From contig NZ_WQNE01000016.1 in the NCBI RefSeq assembly GCF_009759665.1, positions 1-64,000 of the forward strand: 64,000 nucleotides of DNA, read 5' to 3'. The position numbers were made by a program, and so were the translations under genes. The notes beneath the pieces are model-generated. The model had not been told where the DNA came from. It made no database searches and was given only the letters and a program-made list of their open reading frames with translations. Positions 8,347 to 19,590 of this stretch are shown here, one piece after another (within the stretch, counting starts at the first letter, position 1; each line of letters begins with the position of its first letter). This stretch comes from Bradyrhizobium cajani (GTDB taxonomy: Bacteria > Pseudomonadota > Alphaproteobacteria > Rhizobiales > Xanthobacteraceae).

Positions 8347-9327
8347 ATGCGCACCAACTCCCATCATCATCCCATCACCCGCCGTCTCGCCGCATCGCTG
8401 CTTGCCGCCGCGATCACCCTGTCGACGGCCGCCGCGTCGTTCGCGGCCGACACCGTCGTGCTGCGCGTCGGCGACCAGAAGGGCGGCAACCGCTCGCTGC
8501 TCGAAATCTCGGGCTATGCGAAGGACCTGCCCTACAAGATCGAGTGGTCGGAATTCCCCGCGGCCGCGCCGATCCTGGAAGCGCTCAACGCCGGCGCGCT
8601 CGACGTCGGTTACACCGGCGATCTCTCGTTCCTTTCGGTCTACGCGGCCGGCGCGCCGATCAAGGCGATCGGCGGCACGAGATCGGATGCGAAGACGCAA
8701 GCCATCCTCGTGCGCCAGGATTCACCGATCAAGTCGGCCGCCGACCTCAAGGGCAAGCGCCTCGCCGGCACCCGCGGCGGCTGGGGCCAGTTCCTGATCG
8801 ACGCCACGCTGGAGAAGGCGCAGATCAAGCTGGAGGATGCGACCTTCGCGCCGCTCGGCCCTGTCGATGCCAAGATCGCGCTGGTCGCGGGTTCGATCGA
8901 TGCATGGGCAGTGTGGGAGCCCTACGTCTCCTTCGCGACGCTGAAGGACAAGGCCCGCGTGATCGCCGACGGCGAAGGCCTGACGCCGACCATCACCTTC
9001 ATCGTCGCTTCCGACAACGCCATCGCCACCAAGCGCGCGGCGGTGCAGGATCTCGTGCAGCGGCTGAACAAGGCGCGGCTATGGTCGCTTGATCACCTTG
9101 CCGAATATGCAAAGAATACGGCCGAACTGACCAAGCTGCCGGAAGACGTGCTGCTCTCGGCCTACACCGCGCAGCGCACCAGCCCGATCGTGATCGACGA
9201 GAATGTCGTGCAGGAGGTGCAGGCAGCCTCCGACCGCTCGACGCGCTACGGCATCCTGCCGAAGAAGCTTGACGTGAACAAGGCCGTTGACCGCAGCTTC
9301 ACGGCCGCGGCCGCGGGATCGAACTAG
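8347..9327 (+). CDS. ssuA: aliphatic sulfonate-type ABC transporter substrate-binding protein (SsuA-like)
   Basis: A 326-aa periplasmic binding protein with a Sec-type signal peptide (hydrophobic core, cleavage near SFAA/DTVV). SsuA-type blocks include LRVGDQKGGNRSLLEISG, IEWSEFPAAAPILEALNAGALDVGYTGD, and KSAADLKGKRLAGTRGGWGQFL. I chose the ATG at 8347 because the frame upstream has no signal-like sequence. It faces away from the transporter operon but shares its control region. The length and sequence fit SsuA better than the Tat-exported paralogue. Confidence 0.85.
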   Translation: MRTNSHHHPITRRLAASLLAAAITLSTAAASFAADTVVLRVGDQKGGNRSLLEISGYAKDLPYKIEWSEFPAAAPILEALNAGALDVGYTGDLSFLSVYAAGAPIKAIGGTRSDAKTQAILVRQDSPIKSAADLKGKRLAGTRGGWGQFLIDATLEKAQIKLEDATFAPLGPVDAKIALVAGSIDAWAVWEPYVSFATLKDKARVIADGEGLTPTITFIVASDNAIATKRAAVQDLVQRLNKARLWSLDHLAEYAKNTAELTKLPEDVLLSAYTAQRTSPIVIDENVVQEVQAASDRSTRYGILPKKLDVNKAVDRSFTAAAAGSN

Positions 9328-9353
9328 AGCGTTTTCGAGAGAGCGGCGGCGGG

Positions 9354-9452
9354 ATGCGCAAGTCCAGCCTCAAGGCCGGCCCGCTGCATCTCGCCGTGAT
9401 CGTGCTCGCACATCTTGCCTGCATGAGCCTGATCGTATGGCTCTCGCTCTAG
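9354..9452 (+). CDS. putative 32-aa single-helix membrane microprotein
   Basis: A short frame 26 bases after the ssuA-like gene. It encodes a basic N-terminus (MRKSSLKAG), then a hydrophobic stretch of about 20 residues (HLAVIVLAHLACMSLIVWL), ending SL-stop. A purine-rich GAGCGGCGGCGGG precedes the ATG. The composition (charged head, one membrane helix) is what a genuine small membrane protein would look like, and it is co-directional with ssuA. It may be co-transcribed. There is no recognisable family, and it could still be a chance frame. Confidence 0.42.
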   Translation: MRKSSLKAGPLHLAVIVLAHLACMSLIVWLSL

Positions 9453-9461
9453 GCGCTGCGC

Positions 9462-9902
9462 TCACCAATAGGCGCGGTAGTACGGGCGCGCATACGGCCG
9501 ATAATAGCCATAATATGGCCGGTAGTACCGGCGATAGCCATAGTAGCGGGGATAGGCGTAGGCCGGCCCGTAGCCGTAATAGGCCGGGGCGTAACCATAG
9601 CCATAGCCCGGATATCCATAGCCGCCATAGTATGGGCCGCCTCCATAATAGCCGTAGCCGTAAGGCGCACTGCTGGCGGCGATGGCGCCGCCGATGATCG
9701 CGCCGGCGGCAAGGCCGCCCAGGCCCCATCCCCAGCCGCCGCCCCAGCCGCCACGCCAGTGCACCTGCGTGACGTCATCGCCGACCGCGGCCTTCATGGT
9801 CGCGACATTGGTTGGCAGCGGCGCCGCTCCGGCCGGCTGCGTTTGGCTGGCCATGACCGCGCCCGCCAGCGAACAGGCAATTGCCACTTTCCAGATGCTC
9901 AT
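9462..9902 (-). CDS. exported Gly/Tyr-rich repeat protein of unknown function
   Basis: A 146-aa protein with a signal peptide (AIACSLAGAVMASQTQPAGAA), a short linker, a Gly/Trp-rich stretch, a glycine-zipper-like hydrophobic helix (LAAGAIIGGAIAASS), and a tail of about 70 residues made almost entirely of Tyr, Gly, Pro, Arg and Ala (YGYGYYGG-type repeats). The architecture suggests an outer-surface or outer-membrane-associated protein. Similar Tyr/Gly-rich exported proteins are common in Bradyrhizobium, but their role is not established. It is convergent with the 32-aa frame. Confidence 0.75.
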   Translation of the reverse strand: MSIWKVAIACSLAGAVMASQTQPAGAAPLPTNVATMKAAVGDDVTQVHWRGGWGGGWGWGLGGLAAGAIIGGAIAASSAPYGYGYYGGGPYYGGYGYPGYGYGYAPAYYGYGPAYAYPRYYGYRRYYRPYYGYYRPYARPYYRAYW

Positions 9903-10237
9903 CGTCTTTACTCCCTGTCTGACGTTTCACTTGGAAAAGGATCGCAGCGCCATGATCGGGCATCGTTGCGCCAAGTCAAAGCCTCGATTTAGCGTGCGAC
10001 GCACAAGAGAGCCCGCGCATGCCTCCACCTTGGTCAGGCCGGCGCCGGCACGCGCCGATATGACACCGATGCGACGGCGCCACAGACCACGGGCAAAGCA
10101 TTAAGCTTCCCGCGCGTTCGCAACCAACAACCACCTTTCCGATTTACTATTCGTACCGTTACTATCGGTTCCAATGATGCGCAGCCGAGAGATCTCTCGC
10201 GGAGACCCCGGCTTGCGCCAGAGCGTGGGAGGATGAC
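9903..10237. other. intergenic region ahead of glgC
   Basis: 335 bases between two divergent genes, no credible coding frame. The glgC-proximal part is relatively AT-rich (10100-10180) and ends with a GGGAGG ribosome site just before the glgC ATG. Apart from the palindrome listed separately at 10186-10199, I see no clear promoter hexamers. Confidence 0.5.
10186..10199. promoter_or_regulatory. 14-bp perfect palindrome in the glgC leader
   Basis: CGAGAGATCTCTCG is its own reverse complement and lies 38 bases before the glgC start codon. With no loop it is more like a protein-binding site than an RNA hairpin. It could be an operator for the glgC-glgA operon; this is inferred from position only. 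Confidence 0.35.
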
Positions 10238-11500
10238 ATGAACGCCGTCGGTAGTGAGCCGCTTGCCCGCCAGGCACTGGCGTTCGTCCTCGCCGGTGGG
10301 CGCGGCAGCCGGCTCCTGGAACTGACCGACCGGCGCGCCAAGCCCGCGGTCTATTTCGGGGGCAAATCCCGCATCATCGATTTCGCGCTGTCCAACGCGG
10401 TGAACTCCGGCATCCGCCGCATCGCGGTCGCCACCCAGTACAAGGCGCACAGCCTGATCCGGCACCTCCAGATGGGCTGGAACTTCTTCCGCCCCGAACG
10501 CAACGAGAGCTTCGACATCCTCCCCGCCAGCCAGCGCGTCTCCGAGAACATGTGGTATGTCGGCACGGCGGATGCGGTCTACCAGAACATCGACATCATC
10601 GAATCCCACGCCTGCCGCTTCATCGTCGTGCTGGCCGGCGACCACATCTACAAGATGGACTACGAGGTGATGCTGCGCGAGCATGTCGAGAGCGGTGCCG
10701 ACGTCACGGTCGGCTGCCTCGAAATGCCGCGCGCGGAATCCTCCGGCTTCGGCATCATGCATATCGACGAGAAGGGCTGGATCCAGTCGTTCCTGGAGAA
10801 GCCGAAGGATCCGCCGCCGATGCCCGGCAAGCCGGATGTATCGCTCGCCAGCATGGGCATCTACGTGTTCGACGCGAGATTCCTGTTCGACCAGCTCAAG
10901 CGCGACGCCGAGGATCCGAACTCGAACCACGATTTCGGCAAGGACATCATTCCGTATCTCGTCAAGAACGGCCGCGCGTTCGCGCACCAGTTCTCGACCT
11001 CCTGCGTGCGCTCCGGCAGTCACAATGGCTCCTATTGGCGCGACGTCGGCACCGTCGACGCCTATTGGTCCGCCAACATCGATCTCACTGACGTCGTGCC
11101 GGAACTCGACCTGTTCGACCGCGCCTGGCCGATCTGGTCCTATGCGGAGATCACGCCGCCGGCCAAATTCGTTCACGACGAGGAGAGCCGGCGCGGCCAG
11201 GCGGTGAGCTCGCTGGTTTCGGGCGGCTGCATCATCTCCGGTGCCGCGCTGCGACGCTCGCTGCTGTTCACCGGCGTGCGCATCAACTCCTACGCCAATG
11301 TCGAGAACGCCGTCATCATGCCTTACGTCAATGTCGGGCGCGGCGCGCGGCTGAAGAACGTCGTGATCGACCGCGGCGTCGAGATCCCCGAGGGTCTGGT
11401 CGTCGGCGAAGATCCCGAGTTCGACGCCAGGCACTTCCGCACCACCGAGCAGGGTATCTCGCTGATCACCCAACCGATGATCGACAGGCTCAATACATGA
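10238..11500 (+). CDS. glgC: glucose-1-phosphate adenylyltransferase (ADP-glucose pyrophosphorylase)
   Basis: A 420-aa enzyme making ADP-glucose from ATP and glucose-1-phosphate, the committed step of bacterial glycogen synthesis, in the cytoplasm. The nucleotidyltransferase motif (AGGRGSRL, residues 19-26) is at the N-terminus, followed by [22 protein letters not shown] and GYWRDVGT-like ([12 protein letters not shown]) blocks. A left-handed beta-helix forms the C-terminal part. Length matches alphaproteobacterial GlgC (about 420 aa). A GGGAGG ribosome site precedes the ATG. Its stop overlaps the glgA start by 4 bases (ATGA). No glgB, glgX or glgP is within the window. Confidence 0.97.
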   Translation: MNAVGSEPLARQALAFVLAGGRGSRLLELTDRRAKPAVYFGGKSRIIDFALSNAVNSGIRRIAVATQYKAHSLIRHLQMGWNFFRPERNESFDILPASQRVSENMWYVGTADAVYQNIDIIESHACRFIVVLAGDHIYKMDYEVMLREHVESGADVTVGCLEMPRAESSGFGIMHIDEKGWIQSFLEKPKDPPPMPGKPDVSLASMGIYVFDARFLFDQLKRDAEDPNSNHDFGKDIIPYLVKNGRAFAHQFSTSCVRSGSHNGSYWRDVGTVDAYWSANIDLTDVVPELDLFDRAWPIWSYAEITPPAKFVHDEESRRGQAVSSLVSGGCIISGAALRRSLLFTGVRINSYANVENAVIMPYVNVGRGARLKNVVIDRGVEIPEGLVVGEDPEFDARHFRTTEQGISLITQPMIDRLNT

Positions 11501-12954
11501 CGCCTGTTCGCGTCCTCGCGGTCGCTTCTGAAGTCTATCCCATCGTCAAGACCGGCGGCCTCGCGGATGTCGCCGGCGCGCTGCCGATTGCGTTGAAGGC
11601 GCATGGCGTCGAGATGCGCACCTTGATGCCCGGCTATCCCGACGTGACGCGGATGCTCGCCGGCGCGGAGGAAATCCGGCGCTGGCCGGATTATTTCGGC
11701 GGGCCTGGACGCCTGCTCGCGGGCTCGCACGACGGGCTCGATCTGTTCGTGCTCGACGTGCCGCATCTCTATGCGCGCCCGGGCAACCCCTACGTCACCA
11801 GCGAGGGCGTCGATTGGCCGGACAACGGTCTCCGCTTCGCCGCGCTCTCCCGCGTGGCGGCCGATATCGGCCACGGCCTCGTTCCGGCCTTCGTGCCCGA
11901 AATCGTGCACGCCCATGACTGGCAGGCGGGGCTCGCGCCGGCCTATCTGCACTACGACAACCGTCCGCGGCCCGGCACCGTGATGACCATCCACAACATG
12001 GCCTATCAGGGCAAGTTCGCTCCAGATCTGATCGGCGCAATCGGCCTGCCCTGGGACTCCTACAACGTCCACGGCGTCGAATATTTCGGCGGCATCAGCT
12101 TCCTGAAAGCGGGGCTGCAACTCGCCGACCGCATCACCACGGTATCGCCGACCTACGCGCAGGAGATCCAGAGCGACGAGGGTGGCATGGGCCTCGGCGG
12201 CCTGCTGCGCGAACGCGCTGATGTCTTGAGCGGCATCCTCAACGGCATCGACATATCGGTGTGGAATCCGCAAGAAGATCCGCACATCGCCTACCGCTTC
12301 GGCGCCGAGGACCTGACGTTCCGGGCCGCGAACAAGGCCGTGCTTCAGCATCAGTTCAACCTCGATTCCTCGGACGAGGCGCCCCTGCTCGGCGTCATCA
12401 GCCGCCTGTCCTGGCAGAAGGGGCTCGATCTCCTGCTCGAGGCCATTCCTACCATGTTGGGCGAAGGCATGCAGCTCGCGCTGCTCGGCAGCGGCGATCG
12501 CGATCTCCAGGACCGCTACCAGGCCGCCGCACGCGCCAATCCCGGCCGGATCGGCGTCATGATCGGCTATGACGAGGTCCTGGCCCATCTCATGCAGGCC
12601 GGCTCGGACGCGCTCATCGTGCCCTCGCGCTTCGAGCCATGTGGACTGACCCAGCTCTGCGCGCTGCGCTATGGCGCCGTCCCGATCGTGTCGCGCGTCG
12701 GGGGGCTGGAGGACACCATCGTCGACATCGACGAGGCCGACGCGTCCGGCCGCGCTGCCACCGGCTTCAAGTTCGGCCCCGTGACGGCCGAGGCCCTCGC
12801 CGGCACGCTGCGCAAGGCCAACACCAGCTTCCACGACAAGCCGACCTGGCGCCGGCTGCAACGAAACGGCCTTGCGACCGACGTCTCCTGGCGCAACCGC
12901 GCCGGCGACTATGCCGCACTCTATCGCAACCTCATGGCATCCCGCCGCGTGTAG
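11497..12954 (+). CDS. glgA: glycogen synthase (ADP-glucose)
   Basis: A 485-aa GT5-family glucosyltransferase that elongates alpha-1,4-glucan from ADP-glucose. The N-terminal KTGGLADV motif (about residues 15-22) binds ADP-glucose. Further blocks are the HAHDWQ segment, the [13 protein letters not shown] start of the second Rossmann domain, and the C-terminal [12 protein letters not shown] motif with the conserved Glu. The length is normal (about 480 aa). It overlaps glgC by ATGA, so the two are translationally coupled. Confidence 0.97.
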   Translation: MTPVRVLAVASEVYPIVKTGGLADVAGALPIALKAHGVEMRTLMPGYPDVTRMLAGAEEIRRWPDYFGGPGRLLAGSHDGLDLFVLDVPHLYARPGNPYVTSEGVDWPDNGLRFAALSRVAADIGHGLVPAFVPEIVHAHDWQAGLAPAYLHYDNRPRPGTVMTIHNMAYQGKFAPDLIGAIGLPWDSYNVHGVEYFGGISFLKAGLQLADRITTVSPTYAQEIQSDEGGMGLGGLLRERADVLSGILNGIDISVWNPQEDPHIAYRFGAEDLTFRAANKAVLQHQFNLDSSDEAPLLGVISRLSWQKGLDLLLEAIPTMLGEGMQLALLGSGDRDLQDRYQAAARANPGRIGVMIGYDEVLAHLMQAGSDALIVPSRFEPCGLTQLCALRYGAVPIVSRVGGLEDTIVDIDEADASGRAATGFKFGPVTAEALAGTLRKANTSFHDKPTWRRLQRNGLATDVSWRNRAGDYAALYRNLMASRRV

Positions 12955-13021
12955 AGCGTTTTCGAGCGAAGTGGATACCGGTTCGCGCAGAGAAAACGCG
13001 CCAAAACCAGAATCTGGAGCC
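12953..13021. repeat. intergenic repeat (AGAGCGTTTTCGAGCGAAGTGG type)
   Basis: Directly after the glgA stop comes a block starting AGAGCGTTTTCGAGCGAAG with an internal inverted section (GCGTTTTC ... GAAAACGC). The first 14 bases recur right after the ssuA stop at 9327 (truncated copy). It resembles a short dispersed palindromic repeat of this genus and could also end the glgCA transcript. Confidence 0.6.
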
Positions 13022-13068
13022 GCGTTCTCCAGGCATGGTTGTAACCGAATCCATGCTATAGAGCCGGC

Positions 13069-13329
13069 ATGGACCCCTTCGCGATCAAGCTGCTCGGCTT
13101 TGCCGCCGCAACCTGCACCACCGTCGCCTACGCGCCGCAATTCATCAAGGTCTGGAAGACCCGCTCGGCACGAGACATCTCGCTCGGCATGTTTCTGGTC
13201 ATGGTGCTGGGCCTCGCGCTCTGGCTCGTCTACGGCCTGCTCTCCGGCGACGCTCCGCTGGTCGCCGCCAATGCCGTGACCATGGTCCTCGCCGGCGGCA
13301 TTTTGTTCATGAAGCTGAAATACGGGTGA
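13069..13329 (+). CDS. SemiSWEET sugar transporter
   Basis: An 86-aa membrane protein with three predicted helices (about residues 6-25, 38-58, 66-83) and the PQ-loop signature YAPQF (21-25). This is the half-transporter (triple-helix bundle) that dimerises to form a sugar uniporter. Bradyrhizobium SemiSWEET proteins were among the first characterised and transport sucrose. It sits 114 bases after glgA on the same strand; a link to glucan metabolism is possible but not shown. The ribosome site before the ATG is weak. Confidence 0.88.
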   Translation: MDPFAIKLLGFAAATCTTVAYAPQFIKVWKTRSARDISLGMFLVMVLGLALWLVYGLLSGDAPLVAANAVTMVLAGGILFMKLKYG

Positions 13330-13351
13330 GCTCTTCACCTCTCCCCTTGCA

Positions 13352-13571
13352 GCAGGGCTATCGCATTTGAGGGCGATTTCCCTGCGGCGCATCCTTCGAG
13401 ACGCCCGCTTTGGGCGGGCTCCTCAGGATGAGGACGGAGCGTGCGGCAGCGGTTTCGACGGGCACCGATGTTGATTAGCCTCATCCTGAGGAGACCGCGA
13501 AGCGGTCGTCTCGAAGGACGAGGCGCGCGCTCAGGTCGCCCCAAAAGCCACATGCGATAACCGTACCGCGA
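13352..13571. repeat. MITE-like palindromic element, copy 1 (degenerate ends)
   Basis: A gene-free palindromic block of about 220 bp. It has imperfect terminal repeats (GCAGGGCTATCGCAT on the left, ATGCGATAACC on the right). Internal arms, ATCCTTCGAGACGCCCGC and its partner around 13481-13523, form a long hairpin-like structure. A 58-nt stretch, 13481-13538, is an exact reverse complement of 30793-30850 in copy 2, showing mobility or gene conversion. No transposase is encoded. Confidence 0.7.
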
Positions 13572-13585
13572 GAGAGGGAGAAGAC

Positions 13586-14383
13586 TCACCCGCCGAACAC
13601 ATACGACGCCATCGCCACATTGGCGACCTCGTCGACGAACAGGCGGCGGCCGACGTCGCTGCCGGCGGCACCCGCCGTCACCATCAGCGGCAGCAGATGG
13701 TCCTCGCGGGGATGCGCGAGCCGCGCGCTGGGAGCGCTCTCCCAGTTGACCAGCATCGCATTGCGGCGCGTCGCATCCTCGTGGCCGATCGCTTCGTTCA
13801 GATAGGCCTCGAAATCATACGAGACCGGCTTGGATTCCGACCGGCCGAAGCCGCGCATATTGTGATAGGTGAGCCCGCTGCCGACGATCAGGATGCCTTC
13901 GTCGCGGAGCGGCGCGATCGCCTGCCCCACCCGGATGTGCTCGGCCGGATCGTAGCTCGACTTCAACGACAACAGCACGATCGGCATGTCGGCGTCCGGA
14001 TACATCAGGCCGAGCGGCACGAAGGTGCCGTGGTCGAAACCCTGATTGGCGTCCTCGCGGCAATCGAGACCGGCACGTGCGAGCAACGCCTTCACCTCGG
14101 CGGCCAGTTCGGGCTTGCCCGGCGCCGGATATTTCAGGTGGTAGGTGTGCTCGGGGAAACCGTAATAGTCGTACACCATCGGCGGATGCGCCGAGGTCGA
14201 CACCGTGAATGCATCGGCCTCCCAATGTCCGGTGATGACGAGCACGGCCTTCGGCCTCTCGGGCAGAAGCTGCGGCAGGCGGCCGAACTCGGCGGCGGTC
14301 TTCGCATATTGCACCCGCCTGTCCTCCATGAACGGCCAGGGACCGCCGCCATGCGACAGGAAGAAGATCGGAAATCGCGTCAT
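13586..14383 (-). CDS. extradiol aromatic ring-opening dioxygenase (LigB/DODA type)
   Basis: A 265-aa class III extradiol dioxygenase of the DODA/YgiD type, which opens catechol-like rings using a non-haem metal (Fe or Zn). Candidate ligand histidines lie in FFLSHGGGPWP (about residue 10), ITGHWE (about 50) and HGTFVPLGLMYP (about 115), with a later TYHNMRGF segment. The start is the ATG at 14383, since the upstream 21 codons look non-coding. The substrate is unknown; E. coli YgiD acts on L-DOPA. It stands alone on the minus strand. Confidence 0.85.
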   Translation of the reverse strand: MTRFPIFFLSHGGGPWPFMEDRRVQYAKTAAEFGRLPQLLPERPKAVLVITGHWEADAFTVSTSAHPPMVYDYYGFPEHTYHLKYPAPGKPELAAEVKALLARAGLDCREDANQGFDHGTFVPLGLMYPDADMPIVLLSLKSSYDPAEHIRVGQAIAPLRDEGILIVGSGLTYHNMRGFGRSESKPVSYDFEAYLNEAIGHEDATRRNAMLVNWESAPSARLAHPREDHLLPLMVTAGAAGSDVGRRLFVDEVANVAMASYVFGG

Positions 14384-14544
14384 GGGCTCGTCTCGTTGGG
14401 CATGCGCGCGCAAGCTGCCCGCGCGACCGGCGGCGAGCATAGGCAAACCGCGATGGTTAGCAAGCCATTAACGATTCGCCTTCCAGAATCCCTGATGTGG
14501 CCGAAGGAGTCGGCCAGGAGACTAGTACGTGACGAGGACGTGAG

Positions 14545-14724
14545 ATGAGGAAGTTTTCGCTGGGGGACGTCGTCAACAGTGACAAGGGCCGCCGCGGCGT
14601 CGTCCGCGCCGCCTACAGGTCCAGGGAAGGCCAGCAGTTCTATGCCGTCGAGAAGGACGGCGCGATGGACTATCTCGAGGAAGACCGGCTGAGCCCGGCG
14701 CCGCGCGTCGAACTCGCGGCTTGA
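14545..14724 (+). CDS. 59-aa conserved small protein of unknown function
   Basis: A short, well-coded frame starting MRKFSLGDVVNSDKGRRGVV and ending in ELAA-stop, preceded by a GAGGACGTGAG ribosome site. The sequence alternates charged and beta-prone residues (FSLGDVV, GVVRAAY, QQFYAVEKDG, YLEEDRLSP), a pattern resembling a small SH3/KOW-like or PRC-like barrel. Composition and codon use match neighbouring genes. The function is unknown. It is divergent from the dioxygenase gene. Confidence 0.68.
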   Translation: MRKFSLGDVVNSDKGRRGVVRAAYRSREGQQFYAVEKDGAMDYLEEDRLSPAPRVELAA

Positions 14725-14740
14725 TCCAATTCATCCAGCT

Positions 14741-14846
14741 CTAGAGCATGATCCGGAAAAGTGTGAAGCGGTTTTCCGAAAAGATCATGCTCAAAACAAC
14801 AACCTAAAGCGCGATGACGTTTCATCCCAATCTCATCGCGCTTTAG
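14741..14846. repeat. double-hairpin intergenic repeat (GAGCATGATCCGGAAAAGTG type)
   Basis: Two nested palindromes lie between convergent genes. The first is GAGCATGATC ... GATCATGCTC with an inner CGGAAAA/TTTTCCG pairing. The second pairs TAAAGCGCGATGA with TCATCGCGCTTTA. The first resembles a dispersed repeat widespread in Rhizobiales. In this position it can serve as a bidirectional transcription terminator. The right arm overlaps the stop codon of the carboxylesterase-like gene. Confidence 0.65.
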
Positions 14847-16303
14847 CGCGCAAGCCGGTCGAGACGCTCCGACCAGGGATCGTCGCCGCTCGCCATGCGA
14901 TCGTTCGTGATCAGCAGCAGGCGATCGCGGCCTGCCGCGGCGTCCCAGCGTGGCAGGCCGGGACCGTTGGGATCGCCGCGCTTTGCAAAGTTGATCCAGT
15001 AGGCGCGCATGCGGTTGGCGACCTCGCGGTCGCCTCGTGAGAAGATGCCTGCACCGGGCACGCCCTCCACGCCGAAGATGAACTGCAATTCCCGCGCCTG
15101 ACCGCCCTCGGGGTTTGCGCGCCGCGCTTCGGGCACATAGGCGAAGCGATAGCGATAGGTCGGCGCGCCGGTTGCTGCATGCAGGCGCGCCAGCAGCCTC
15201 ACCGGCTCGGAGAAGACCTTGTCGGTGTAGAACCTCGCGGCGAGAGCCGACGGCCTGACGAGGTCGGGATAGAGCCTGCGCAACTCGTCGATGGTCACGC
15301 CCGAAGATGCAAGCTCAGCCTTGATGTCGAGCTCGCTGTCGAAGCCCGTCTCGTCATCGTTCGAACCGATGATCAGGGGAATTCGCCCTTGATGCCCGGA
15401 TGCAAAGCCTGCGGCAACGTCCTCGGTCGCCAGGCCGTCATCCATCGTCGGTGCGAAGCGGCGCGGCGATTGATCCAGCAGATGTTGTTCGGCGGCAAGC
15501 AGACGCAGCGGCTCGGCTGCGCGCAAATCTGCCCGCTCTCCAAGCGCGGCCACGAATTGCCCGCCCACGGCTTCCGCCTCCTGCGCCGAACGCAGGCGCG
15601 CGCGACCGGGCACCGATTGCAGGATGGCCTTCTGAAACAGATCGCGCGATTGCGCCGACAGCATCAGGAGCGCGATCGAAGTCGCGCCCGAGCCGGCGCC
15701 GAACAGGGTGACGTTGCGCGGATCGCCGCCGAACGCTGCGATGTTGTCGTGCACCCAATGCAGCGCCGCGAGCTGGTCCATCAACCCGTAGTTTCCGGAG
15801 CCATCCGACAACGCAGGGTGAGCGAGCCAGCCGAGCGCGCCGAGGCGGTAATTGACGGTGACCACGATGAGGCCGGCCTGCGCGAGCTTCGCGCCGTCGA
15901 GCAGCGGATCGTTCGCGGTGCCGCTGACGAAGGCGCCGCCATGGATGAACACCATCACGGGCAGCGGGCCGTCGACCCCGAAGGGACGGAACACGTTCAG
16001 CGTGAGGCAGTCCTCACGCGCGTTTGGCATCGACGGCTGCAGGCACGGCGCACCGTACTCATAGGCCGTGTGCATCTCCGACGAGTTCTCTACCGTCGCC
16101 TGCGGCGGGCGCCAGCGCAGCGGGCCGACCGGCGCAGCCGCGTAGGCCAGTCCCTTGAAGGACGCCACCTCGCCTTCGACGGCGCCAAGCATCTGTCCTT
16201 CACGCGTCAGTGCGAATGGAAACTGCCCGACCGACTGCGCCTCGGCCGGGCCGGCGCAACACAGGGCTGCTGAAGCCGCAACAAGCGCAAGCAAGGACCG
16301 CAT
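14843..16303 (-). CDS. exported type-B carboxylesterase homologue lacking catalytic Ser and His (probable pseudoenzyme)
   Basis: A 486-aa protein with a signal peptide (cleavage near PAEA) and the type-B carboxylesterase/para-nitrobenzyl esterase fold (GLAYAAAPVGPLRWRPP; EDCLTLNVFRP; VMVFIHGGAFVSG; NYRLGALGWL; NYGLMDQLAALHWV). The oxyanion loop HGGAF and the acidic DDETGF region are intact. The nucleophile elbow reads FGAGSGA instead of FGESAGG: Gly204 sits where the catalytic Ser belongs, with Ser205 shifted by one. The catalytic His block (HxxEL) reads QAREL, with Gln402 replacing His. It may be a non-hydrolytic binding protein. Length and reading frame are otherwise intact. Confidence 0.82.
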   Translation of the reverse strand: MRSLLALVAASAALCCAGPAEAQSVGQFPFALTREGQMLGAVEGEVASFKGLAYAAAPVGPLRWRPPQATVENSSEMHTAYEYGAPCLQPSMPNAREDCLTLNVFRPFGVDGPLPVMVFIHGGAFVSGTANDPLLDGAKLAQAGLIVVTVNYRLGALGWLAHPALSDGSGNYGLMDQLAALHWVHDNIAAFGGDPRNVTLFGAGSGATSIALLMLSAQSRDLFQKAILQSVPGRARLRSAQEAEAVGGQFVAALGERADLRAAEPLRLLAAEQHLLDQSPRRFAPTMDDGLATEDVAAGFASGHQGRIPLIIGSNDDETGFDSELDIKAELASSGVTIDELRRLYPDLVRPSALAARFYTDKVFSEPVRLLARLHAATGAPTYRYRFAYVPEARRANPEGGQARELQFIFGVEGVPGAGIFSRGDREVANRMRAYWINFAKRGDPNGPGLPRWDAAAGRDRLLLITNDRMASGDDPWSERLDRLAR

Positions 16304-16384
16304 CTTCGACAGATCTCGATGCGCGGAATGGATCCCGGGAGGTTATGTCGGCGACCGGCGGCGAGGCAAGCCTCGCGGCCGCGC

Positions 16385-16594
16385 CTAACCGCTCTTGGCG
16401 ATGAGCTCCGACAGCGCACGGCGCGCGATGATGCCGAGCTCACCAAGCGTGGAATGGCCGGACTGTGCCGCCTCGATCAGGCGCTCGGCGATGAACCTGC
16501 GGCTGTCGTGATCGCCGCCATGCGGCAATTGCCGGCACGTCTCCTCCAGGACGACGTCCATGTTCGCTTTGGTTCGTTCACTCAACTCTGTCAT
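16385..16594 (-). CDS. 69-aa conserved small helical protein
   Basis: A 69-aa protein beginning MTELSERTKANMDVVLEE and ending ARRALSELIAKSG. It is predicted to be mostly helical, with amphipathic segments and no signal or membrane helix. I recognise the pattern as a small protein common in Bradyrhizobium genomes, without known function. The ATG at 16594 is preferred over one at 16633. It is divergent from the BVMO-esterase gene, with 227 bases between. Confidence 0.65.
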   Translation of the reverse strand: MTELSERTKANMDVVLEETCRQLPHGGDHDSRRFIAERLIEAAQSGHSTLGELGIIARRALSELIAKSG

Positions 16595-16821
16595 GACGCC
16601 CGGTCGGTACGCGTGGCTTGTAAGCGCAAGCATACACAGAAGGATGTGGCCTGATTACCCCGGACAATCCCGGCGATTGTGCATCGCGGTGCGTGTATCG
16701 CCGCAACCTTCGCGCGGCCACGATCACGCCGCAAACGACTACCGAAGATTGCACTTGTCCTGATGACAAGCCGAGCCTGCAGCGATAGCCTGCCGGCAAA
16801 ACAAGATAAGGGAGGAATGCC

Positions 16822-19512
<2,691 letters not shown>

Positions 19513-19519
19513 TCACGAT

Positions 19520-19551
19520 GCGGCGGCCGGGAACTTTTTCCCGGCCGCCGC
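19520..19551 (+). terminator. 14-bp GC-rich hairpin just after the BVMO-esterase stop
   Basis: A near-perfect stem (13 exact pairs plus one flanking G-C) with a 4-nt loop starts 8 bases after the stop codon. No T-run follows. It may stabilise the 3' end and work together with the intrinsic terminator 40 bases further on. Confidence 0.55.
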
Positions 19552-19590
19552 GTTGGATGCTGGTGGCATTGAGATGCAGCGATAGTTGTG

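Noticed and set aside
9480-9660. Possible CRISPR-like or tandem repeat array
   Set aside because: The periodicity is a coding repeat (Tyr/Gly-rich protein tail), with irregular unit length and no spacers.
11323-13392. Minus-strand open frame of 689 codons over glgA
   Set aside because: Antisense shadow; glgA on the plus strand has all synthase motifs.
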